A stretch of 34,556 nt of DNA, taken from an uncultured Bacteroidales bacterium. Its GTDB lineage: Bacteria; Bacteroidota; Bacteroidia; Bacteroidales; Marinilabiliaceae. A program made the translations under genes and the position numbers. Below the pieces are notes generated by a model. That model was given only the letters and a program-made list of their open reading frames with translations, was not told the origin of the DNA and searched no databases. Position 1 is the first letter of the stretch. Each line of letters begins with the position of its first letter. The DNA lies in the NCBI GenBank assembly GCA_945607565.1, contig CALYZD010000016.1:1-34556 (forward strand), written 5' to 3'. This document shows positions 1 through 10,856 of this stretch, one piece after another.

Positions 1-32
1 TTATTCTTTCAGAAAACCAAAAAAATCGAATC

Positions 33-1202
33 ATGATGAACAGACAACACATCGCCACGCTCGCCCTGGCCGCCATGGCGGCCGCCTCGTGCGCCACCGG
101 GACACCCGAATGGATGACCTGCGCCGGCATCGCAAGGGCCATGGAGAGCGCCAACGACCACTGGCAGTCGACACACCCCGACAGCGGCAACGCCTTCTGG
201 GACAACGCCGTCTACCACACCGGCAACATCGAGGCCTGCCTCGTCCGACCCGACACCGCATGGCTCGGCTACTCCACGCGCTGGGCCGAGCGCAACCGCT
301 GGATGGGCGCCACCTGCCCCGACACCGCCCTGTGGCAATATCGCCCCTATGGCGAAGCGCCTGAGTTTGTGCTCTTTGGCGATTGGCAGGTATGCTTCCA
401 GACCTATCTCGACCTGGCACTGATGCAGCCCGACAGCATCCGCACGGCACGCGCCTTTGAGGTGATGCAGCACGAGATAGCGACACCCCGCACCGACTAC
501 TGGTGGTGGGCCGACGCCCTCTACATGGTGATGCCCGTGATGACCAAAATGTATCTGCACACCGGCAACGAGCTCTACATCAGCAAGATGTGTCAATACA
601 TGGCCCACACCGACAGCGTCATGTACGACGCCGACGCCTGCCTCTACTATCGCGACGCCAAATACGTCTACCCGCAGCACGCCACCGCCTCGGGCGCCAA
701 AGACTTCTGGGCGCGCGGCGACGGATGGGTCATGGCGGCGCTGGCCAAGGTCCTGGCCGACATCCCCGACGACGGCCCCCACCGCCCGCAACTGCTCGAA
801 CGCTTCAGAGCCATGGCCTCGGCCGTGGCAGCCTGCCAGCAGCCGCAGGGCCACTGGACGCGCTCGATGCTCGACCCCGACCACGCGCCCGGATTCGAGA
901 CCAGCGGCACGGCGCTCTTCACCTTCGCCCTTTTCCGGGGCATCAACCGGGGCTGGCTCCCGCGCGACCGCTATCTGCCGGTGGCCGTCAGGGGGTGGGA
1001 CTATCTGTGCCACACCGCCCTGCAGCCCGACGGCCGCGTGGGCTACGTCCAGCCCATAGGCGAGCGCGCCATCCCCGGCCAGACGGTCGACGCGCAGTCG
1101 ACTGCCAACTTCGGCGTGGGCGCGTTCCTGCTCGCGGCGGCCGAGGCCTATCGCTATGCCGCATCCGAAGATCAACCACAATCGTCCGAAAATCAAAACT
1201 AA
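33..1202 (+). CDS. GH105 unsaturated glycuronyl (rhamnogalacturonyl) hydrolase, probable lipoprotein
   Basis: Predicted to remove 4,5-unsaturated galacturonate or glucuronate from oligosaccharides left by polysaccharide lyases. The 389-residue protein has a (alpha/alpha)6-barrel pattern. The segment DYWWWADALYMVMP around residues 156-169 matches the GH105/GH88 catalytic region, with D161 the likely general acid (family knowledge from YteR). Further family-like stretches are FWARGDGWVMAAL near 228-240 and the ETSGTALF region near 290-297. The N-terminus is hydrophobic and ends in AASC near residue 20, an imperfect lipobox, so outer-membrane anchoring is likely but not certain. Two adjacent ATGs (33 and 36) could both serve as start. 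The next gene begins 6 nt after the stop, indicating an operon. No lyase that would generate its substrate is in the window. Substrate choice between pectin and arabinogalactan is inference. Confidence 0.88.
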   Translation: MMNRQHIATLALAAMAAASCATGTPEWMTCAGIARAMESANDHWQSTHPDSGNAFWDNAVYHTGNIEACLVRPDTAWLGYSTRWAERNRWMGATCPDTALWQYRPYGEAPEFVLFGDWQVCFQTYLDLALMQPDSIRTARAFEVMQHEIATPRTDYWWWADALYMVMPVMTKMYLHTGNELYISKMCQYMAHTDSVMYDADACLYYRDAKYVYPQHATASGAKDFWARGDGWVMAALAKVLADIPDDGPHRPQLLERFRAMASAVAACQQPQGHWTRSMLDPDHAPGFETSGTALFTFALFRGINRGWLPRDRYLPVAVRGWDYLCHTALQPDGRVGYVQPIGERAIPGQTVDAQSTANFGVGAFLLAAAEAYRYAASEDQPQSSENQN

Positions 1203-1208
1203 ACTGTC

Positions 1209-2468
1209 ATGAATAAAACATTGTCTGTGCTGATGCTCGCGCTCGCCCTCGGCGTCACGACATCGGCAGCCCGCAAAAACGAGGCGCAGCAGCCCTCGTC
1301 GCCCCAGGCCGACCGCCAGTATTGGGCCGAACTGCTCTACAAGATCGCCCAGCCCGTGCTCAGCAATATGGCCGAGGGCCGGCTGGTGCAGAACATGCAG
1401 CTCGAACTCAGCCCCACGTGGGACGGCCGCGACCGCCGCGTGGCCTACATGGAGTGCTTCGGCCGACTGATGGCCGGACTGGCCCCGTGGCTGGCCCTGC
1501 CCGACGACGACACGCCCGAGGGCGCCATGCGCTCGCGGCTGCGCTCGTGGGCGCTCCGCAGCTACGCCAACGCCGTCGACCCGTCGAGCCCCGACTACCT
1601 GCTGTGGCGCAAGGAGGGCCAGACGCTGGTGGACGCCGCCTACATCGCCGAGAGCTTCCTGCGTGCCCCCGAGGCCCTCTGGCAGCCGCTCGACAGCCTG
1701 ACCAAGGCCCGATACATCGAGGAGTTCACGCTCCTGCGCCGCGTCGACCCCTGCTACACCAACTGGATTCTCTTCGCCGCGCTCAACGAGGCCTTCCTCG
1801 AAAGCGTGGGCGCCACCGCCGACCGTATGCGCATGACGCTCACCGTCCGCAAGCTGCAGGAGTGGTACGTGGGCGACGGCTGGTATTCCGACGGCCAGCA
1901 GACGTTCCACTACGATTACTACAACTCCTACGTCATGCACCCGATGATGCTCGAACTCACCGAAGTGCTGCGCGACAGCAAGATATGGTTCTGGGGCGAC
2001 GACATGGCCAAGGTGGCCGAGCGCGCCCAGATGCGGTGCCGCCGCTATGCCGAGCAGCTCGAGCGCATCATATCGCCCGCAGGCACCTATCCGCCCATCG
2101 GACGCTCGCTCACCTACCGCACGGCCGCCTTCCAGCCGCTGGCACTCATGGCGCTGCGCCACACGCTGCCTCAGAAGACCACGCCCGGACAGGTCCGCGC
2201 CGCGCTCACGGCCGTCCACAAGGCCATCTTTTCGGACCCCACCAACTTCAACGAGGGCGGCTTCCTGACCATCGGCTTCGTGGGCCATCACCCCGACCTC
2301 GGCGACTGGTACAGCAACAACGGCAGCATGTACATCACATCGCTCAGCTTCCTGCCACTCGGCCTGCCCGCCACCGACCCCTTCTGGACCGACCCCGCCG
2401 AGCCGTGGACCGCCCGCAAGGCTTTTGCCGGACAGGATTTCAAAAAAGATTATCCGGTTGACTATTAA
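1209..2468 (+). CDS. DUF2264 domain protein, probable secreted glycoside hydrolase-like enzyme
   Basis: A 419-residue protein with a Sec signal peptide (hydrophobic to about residue 21) and then one DUF2264 (PF10022) domain over nearly the whole length. Family-like segments include TWDGRDRRVAYMECFGRLMAG near residues 70-90, the YVGDGWYSDGQQTFHYDYYNSYV stretch near 217-239, and GRSLTYRTAAFQPLALMAL near 297-315. The aromatic and acidic richness fits an alpha/alpha-barrel carbohydrate enzyme. From memory, some DUF2264 proteins are assigned to a beta-glucuronidase family (GH154) acting on arabinogalactan; I cannot confirm that this one belongs there. It sits 6 nt after the GH105 gene and upstream of beta-galactosidase and arabinofuranosidase genes, so a role on an acidic, galactose- and arabinose-bearing glycan is a fair inference. 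A 134-bp gap before the next gene holds no promoter I can defend. Confidence 0.82.
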   Translation: MNKTLSVLMLALALGVTTSAARKNEAQQPSSPQADRQYWAELLYKIAQPVLSNMAEGRLVQNMQLELSPTWDGRDRRVAYMECFGRLMAGLAPWLALPDDDTPEGAMRSRLRSWALRSYANAVDPSSPDYLLWRKEGQTLVDAAYIAESFLRAPEALWQPLDSLTKARYIEEFTLLRRVDPCYTNWILFAALNEAFLESVGATADRMRMTLTVRKLQEWYVGDGWYSDGQQTFHYDYYNSYVMHPMMLELTEVLRDSKIWFWGDDMAKVAERAQMRCRRYAEQLERIISPAGTYPPIGRSLTYRTAAFQPLALMALRHTLPQKTTPGQVRAALTAVHKAIFSDPTNFNEGGFLTIGFVGHHPDLGDWYSNNGSMYITSLSFLPLGLPATDPFWTDPAEPWTARKAFAGQDFKKDYPVDY

Positions 2469-2599
2469 TGATATATCGCATAAATTTTATTGCCTGATGA
2501 TGCACAAACTAACCTTCGTGTAACATCGGGCATATTTTATATGACTTTTTTGTGCTTTTTTTGCAAATCAGTCATCCACGCAAACAAAAATTGACATAA

Positions 2600-5695
<3,096 letters not shown>

Positions 5696-5715
5696 AAATC
5701 AATAAAAATTAACGC

Positions 5716-7248
<1,533 letters not shown>

Positions 7249-7256
7249 AAACGAAC

Positions 7257-7284
7257 GAGGCAAACGAACATTATCGTTTGCCTC
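7257..7284 (+). terminator. Inverted repeat after GH51 gene (possible terminator)
   Basis: Perfect 11-bp arms GAGGCAAACGA / TCGTTTGCCTC with a 6-nt loop, starting 8 nt after the GH51 stop codon. No long T run follows, so termination strength is uncertain; it may instead stabilise the 3' end of the mRNA. Confidence 0.55.
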
Positions 7285-7363
7285 AATCGATTTACAATCA
7301 GCGCATTGAGTCATAGTCTATGCAATTCGATTCAAAAAAAGTGCTAATAATATTATAGATATA

Positions 7364-7392
7364 TTGTAGCATCTTATTTTTTTCTATATTCG
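7364..7392 (+). promoter_or_regulatory. Candidate Bacteroidota promoter for the DUF2795 gene
   Basis: TTG at 7364-7366, an 18-nt spacer, then TATATTCG at 7385-7392. This is one mismatch from the -7 consensus TAnnTTTG. The expected leader is about 45 nt before the ATG at 7444. Confidence 0.45.
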
Positions 7393-7443
7393 CGCAGAGT
7401 CAGTGAAAAATGAAAAACGTTTATAGTTAAACACTTATAGAAA

Positions 7444-7665
7444 ATGTATTGGACACTTGAATTGGCTTCGAAGCTCGAAGATGCTCCGTGGCCGGCAACA
7501 AAAGACGAATTGATAGACTATGCATCACGCTCGGGCGCGCCTCTCGAAGTGATAGAAAATCTCCAGGAAATCGAAGACGACACCGAGATTTTCGAAAGCA
7601 TCGAAGATATTTGGCCCGATTATCCGAGCAAGGAGGATTTCTTCTTCAACGAAGACGAATATTGA
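7444..7665 (+). CDS. Small acidic DUF2795 protein
   Basis: A 73-residue cytoplasmic protein starting MYWTLELASKLEDAPWPATK and ending in a very acidic tail (FFFNEDEY). The N-terminal block of about 50 residues resembles the small DUF2795 (PF11387) family common in Bacteroidota, in which an 'APWPATKDELIDYA' type stretch is typical. Function is unknown. The gene has its own promoter-like sequence upstream and a strong terminator at 7702-7743, so it is a single-gene unit. It lies tail-to-tail with guaB if the intervening island is removed, suggesting that this is the native chromosomal order. There is no signal peptide or membrane segment. Confidence 0.8.
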   Translation: MYWTLELASKLEDAPWPATKDELIDYASRSGAPLEVIENLQEIEDDTEIFESIEDIWPDYPSKEDFFFNEDEY

Positions 7666-7701
7666 TACACATCAATATCCACTAATTTAAATCATCACAC
7701 A

Positions 7702-7743
7702 CAGAGGCAACGGCTGCAAAGTCGTTGCCTCTGATGGTTTTTT
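7702..7743 (+). terminator. Rho-independent terminator of the DUF2795 gene
   Basis: Perfect 11-bp stem CAGAGGCAACG / CGTTGCCTCTG (7702-7712 and 7723-7733) with a 10-nt loop, followed shortly by a T6 run at 7738-7743. Confidence 0.9.
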
Positions 7744-7813
7744 GTGGGGTGAGATAGAATTGCGAACCTGCGTGATGTGGAATGATAGTAATAAGCTAAA
7801 TCCTCCAAAACCA

Positions 7814-7850
7814 AAACGCTCTCCGCAAGCATGTGTTGCAGAGAGCGTTT
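7814..7850 (-). terminator. Duplicate of the guaB terminator hairpin
   Basis: 10-bp arms AAACGCTCTC / GAGAGCGTTT (7814-7823 and 7841-7850) with an inner GCAA/TTGC pairing. On the - strand it is followed by TTTTGGTTTTGG. It is identical to the hairpin at 17063-17099 and now lies away from any complete gene, where it may shield the DUF2795 region from the island. Confidence 0.75.
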
Positions 7851-7893
7851 CTTATCGGAATATGAAATTGTTTTTCTTTTCGCGGAGTGATTT

Positions 7894-7951
7894 TCATTGG
7901 CGCGAGTAGTTGGGCGCCTCCTGCGTGATGGCCACGTCGTGCGGGTGGCTT
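7894..7951 (-). pseudogene. guaB: guaB 3'-terminal remnant (about the last 18 codons)
   Basis: Read on the - strand this encodes [17 protein letters not shown] and a TGA stop, identical to the C-terminus of the intact guaB at 17143-18624. The reading frame breaks off at 7951, where island sequence begins. It is not a functional gene; it is the scar left by insertion of the island into the guaB 3' end. Confidence 0.95.
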
Positions 7952-8001
7952 CGGATTAGTATTTTTTGATTTATTTTGCGATATAGGAAAAAACGGAAAA
8001 G

Positions 8002-8051
8002 CATATCTCGAAAATAGAGATATGGTAAGTGATAAATAGATATACGTATAT
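8002..8051. promoter_or_regulatory. Two dyad-symmetric sites upstream of the methyltransferase start
   Basis: First dyad: perfect 8-bp arms CATATCTC (8002-8009) and GAGATATG (8017-8024) with a 7-nt spacer. Second: the perfect 12-bp palindrome ATATACGTATAT at 8040-8051, which overlaps the ATG at 8050. They lie in the only untranslated leader of the five-gene operon. They could be an operator or an mRNA hairpin limiting translation. No regulator gene is in the cassette, so the binding partner is unknown. A promoter must lie between 7952 and 8000. TATTTTG at 7972-7978 is an imperfect -7 candidate. Confidence 0.5.
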
Positions 8052-9366
8052 GGTGAAAAAAAAATATACATTCATTGATTTATTTGCAGGTGCTGGTGGC
8101 TTGTCTGAAGGCTTTATAAGAGCTGGATTTGAACCTATTGCACATATCGAAATGAAAAAAGAGGCTTGTGACACTTTGCGAACACGAGCCGCTTATCATT
8201 ATTTGAAGGACAAAAAACAGCTTGATATTTACAAGAGTTATTTATTTCACAAGCAAGAAAAAGATGATGGTTCAAAACTTTGGAATCAAGTTCCAAAAGA
8301 AGTTATAGATACTGTTATCCAATCAGAAATTGGCGAAAAGACAATTGACGGAATATTTGAAAAACTTGATACTCTGATTGGTGAGCGACAGCTTGATTTG
8401 ATTATTGGTGGTCCTCCGTGTCAAGCTTATTCTGTAGCTGGGCGAGCAAGAAAAGGGGAGGCAATGGCGACTGATCCTCGCAATGAATTGTATAAATTTT
8501 ATGTTCAATTTCTCGACAGATACAAGCCCAAAATGTTTGTGTTTGAAAATGTGTTAGGAATTAGAACAGCAAAAGGAGGTGAGCCTTTCAGAGACTTGCA
8601 AAAACGAGTCCGCGAACTTGACAATTGTAATTATGAGATAGAGGCTCGTGAACAGATAGCGTCAGAGTTTGGGGTTTTGCAACGTCGACACAGAATGATT
8701 ATCATAGGATGGCGCAAGACTGATAACGGAAAGCCGACAAAATATGGTCATTATCCTAACCTTGATGAATTCAAAATAGATAATCAATATCAGACATTAA
8801 GAGATTTGTTTTCTGATTTGCCAACAAGGGTAGCAGGAGATGGCAAATTATGTGAATGTGTAAAATATACAAAGCCGATTTCCAAAATGGCATACTTACA
8901 AAAGTATGCTTTGCGAAGCAATGATTTTGACTTTACAACACAACATATTTCACGTCCGAACAATCTCAATGATAGGGAAATTTATTGCTGGGCAGTAAAT
9001 AAATTTCTGAGAGAAAGGAAACAATTGTCTTACAGCAAAGATGTGCCAGCAGATCATCAAAGGCATAAAAATAAGGAAACATTTGACAACCGTTTTTCTG
9101 TAGTTAATCCGTATGGAGTATGTCATACAGTAGTTGCTCACATTGCTATGGACGGACATTATTACATATATCCCACTCTGAATCCAACTGTTAATAATGT
9201 GCGTTCCATTACTGTTCGTGAGGCAGCACGCCTTCAATCATTCCCTGACGATTACTATTTCGAAGGATCACGAAGTGCAGCTTTTATGCAAATAGGTAAT
9301 GCTGTCCCTGTAATTATGGCTCAAAAAATAGCAGAAGCAATTCTAAAACAACTTGCACAAAAATGA
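8050..9366 (+). CDS. C5-cytosine DNA methyltransferase of the defence cassette
   Basis: A 438-residue enzyme that would methylate cytosine in a specific DNA sequence using S-adenosylmethionine. Motifs in order: I, FIDLFAGAGGLSEGF at residues 8-22; IV, GGPPCQAYS at 120-128 with catalytic C124; VI, ENV at 166-168; VIII, QRRHR at 211-215; and IX/X, ARLQSFPDDYYF and QIGNAVP near the C-terminus. The target-recognition region lies between VIII and IX. An in-frame GTG at 8029 would add seven residues, but the ATG at 8050 places motif I at the normal distance from the N-terminus, so I chose it. There is no N-terminal helix-turn-helix extension. The stop overlaps the next start (ATGA, 9363-9366). Likely the self-protecting modification arm of the system. 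Confidence 0.95.
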   Translation: MVKKKYTFIDLFAGAGGLSEGFIRAGFEPIAHIEMKKEACDTLRTRAAYHYLKDKKQLDIYKSYLFHKQEKDDGSKLWNQVPKEVIDTVIQSEIGEKTIDGIFEKLDTLIGERQLDLIIGGPPCQAYSVAGRARKGEAMATDPRNELYKFYVQFLDRYKPKMFVFENVLGIRTAKGGEPFRDLQKRVRELDNCNYEIEAREQIASEFGVLQRRHRMIIIGWRKTDNGKPTKYGHYPNLDEFKIDNQYQTLRDLFSDLPTRVAGDGKLCECVKYTKPISKMAYLQKYALRSNDFDFTTQHISRPNNLNDREIYCWAVNKFLRERKQLSYSKDVPADHQRHKNKETFDNRFSVVNPYGVCHTVVAHIAMDGHYYIYPTLNPTVNNVRSITVREAARLQSFPDDYYFEGSRSAAFMQIGNAVPVIMAQKIAEAILKQLAQK

Positions 9367-10856
9367 ATTACGACAATATAGAAGTCCAAAAAGCCGTACC
9401 TGATGCCTCATCAATGATTGAGACATTTCGTGCCATCGGTTACAATCTTGAAACTGCTGTAGCCGACATAATCGATAATTCAATTTCTGCTGATGCAAAA
9501 AACATCTACATAGAACGCATTTGGCACGGTGGCACATCTATCATCACTATTAGAGATGATGGGCATGGAATGAATGGAGAAGAATTGATTAATGCTATGC
9601 GTCCAGGAGCACAAAATCCGCTTGCCGAAAGGGCAGAAACTGATTTAGGACGTTTTGGTTTGGGGTTGAAAACAGCCTCTTTTTCACAATGCCGCAAACT
9701 AACTGTTCTTAGCAAAAGGAACGGCTATGCACCAATTTTTTGGACATGGGATTTGGATTATGTAGCACAAACAAACGAATGGAATCTGATCAAATGGATT
9801 CCAGATGAATATAAGCATGCTTTAGATAATCAAACTTCTGGCACGATTGTTATTTGGACGGACTTAGATAGAGTTTTACCATTATCAACCTCAGAAGCCA
9901 ACGATAAAGCAAAAAGAAAATTTTCCAATTCTCTGGAACGTGTCAGGCAACATATTGCCATGACTTTTCACCGTTTTATGGAAGATAAAATCGTAAATAT
10001 TTATTGGTGTGGCAATATAATTGAACCATGGAATCCATTTTTTTCAAGTCCAGATGAGAATTTCACTGATACGCCTGCACCACAAGAAGGCATTTCTGGA
10101 GGAGGAACAATAAAGGGATTTGTGCTTCCACACAAAAGCCGTGTTTCCGAATATGCATATAAAGCAGGTGAAGGAATGAACGGTTATCCTGCACAGCAAG
10201 GTTTTTATGTTTACAGAGGTAAACGACTTCTATTGGCTGGTGATTGGTTGGGCATTTTTCGCAAAGAAGAACATTACAAACTTGTTCGTATTCAAATAGA
10301 TTTACCAAATACGCTCGATACAAATTGGCAAATTGACATCAAGAAATCCAAAGCAACACCGCCTGCGAATTGTCGGGACCAAATAGAACAATACGCAAAA
10401 AAAATACGCAGTGTTGGCGAAGATGTTTTTCGACATCGGGGAAAGATACTGAAATATAGGGCTGGTCAAGATTTTCAACCGCTTTGGTTAGATAAAACCA
10501 AGAATGGTAAATGGTCTTTTGTTGTTAATCGCGAACACCTATTGATAAAAAGTATAAAGGAAATGGCTAAAAAAGAGCCTGACCATGCAATTGACACACT
10601 TCTCAAATTCATTGAAGAATCAATTCCTACAAAAGCAATCTATGTAAAAGAGACGCACGAAGAAACTAAAGATTCGGATAAGCAAGAGATACAGAAAGAG
10701 CCTTTTTCTGATATGGACATGAACCTTATTAGACAAATGTTAAGGCAAATGTTCGATAACCAAATCAATAATGGCAAAACACCAGAGCAATCAAAATCAC
10801 TACTTAAAACGATAGAACCATTCAATAATTACGAAGAGCTAATTGAAGAATTATGA
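9363..10856 (+). CDS. MORC/MutL-like GHKL ATPase of the defence cassette
   Basis: A 497-residue protein with an N-terminal GHKL (Hsp90/MutL/histidine-kinase type) ATPase domain. The Bergerat-fold motifs are clear: ETAVADIIDNS at 30-40 (N box), DDGHGM at 65-70 (G1) and DLGRFGLGLKTAS at 94-106 (G2). A second domain (about 200-350) resembles the ribosomal S5-like transducer region, with a conserved-looking lysine in the IDIKKSKATPP segment. The C-terminal 100 residues are charged and helical. By analogy with MORC and MutL proteins it would clamp on DNA or control partner activity in an ATP-dependent way. It overlaps its neighbours on both sides by 4 nt (ATGA), consistent with translational coupling and complex formation. 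GHKL identification is firm; the mechanism is inferred. Confidence 0.9.
   Translation: MNYDNIEVQKAVPDASSMIETFRAIGYNLETAVADIIDNSISADAKNIYIERIWHGGTSIITIRDDGHGMNGEELINAMRPGAQNPLAERAETDLGRFGLGLKTASFSQCRKLTVLSKRNGYAPIFWTWDLDYVAQTNEWNLIKWIPDEYKHALDNQTSGTIVIWTDLDRVLPLSTSEANDKAKRKFSNSLERVRQHIAMTFHRFMEDKIVNIYWCGNIIEPWNPFFSSPDENFTDTPAPQEGISGGGTIKGFVLPHKSRVSEYAYKAGEGMNGYPAQQGFYVYRGKRLLLAGDWLGIFRKEEHYKLVRIQIDLPNTLDTNWQIDIKKSKATPPANCRDQIEQYAKKIRSVGEDVFRHRGKILKYRAGQDFQPLWLDKTKNGKWSFVVNREHLLIKSIKEMAKKEPDHAIDTLLKFIEESIPTKAIYVKETHEETKDSDKQEIQKEPFSDMDMNLIRQMLRQMFDNQINNGKTPEQSKSLLKTIEPFNNYEELIEEL

Larger units (their letters stand above)
7812..7951. repeat. 140-bp direct repeat, left copy (displaced guaB 3' end plus terminator)
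   Basis: Every base from 7812 to 7951 matches 17061-17200 at a constant offset of 9,249 bp. The match stops abruptly on both sides (7811 C versus 17060 G; 7952 C versus 17201 T). The copy holds the last codons, stop and terminator hairpin of guaB. It marks the left boundary of the AT-rich island and is best read as one attachment or recombination end. Confidence 0.97.

Noticed and set aside
9-2291. 760-codon open frame on the - strand
   Set aside because: Antisense shadow of the GH105 and DUF2264 genes; no domain and no start context.
7812-7951. Interpretation of the 140-bp repeats as insertion-sequence ends
   Set aside because: The repeats are direct, not inverted, contain guaB coding sequence, and no transposase lies between them.
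8029-8049. GTG start at 8029 for the methyltransferase
   Set aside because: It would add seven residues before motif I with no family support; the ATG at 8050 is the normal start for this enzyme type.
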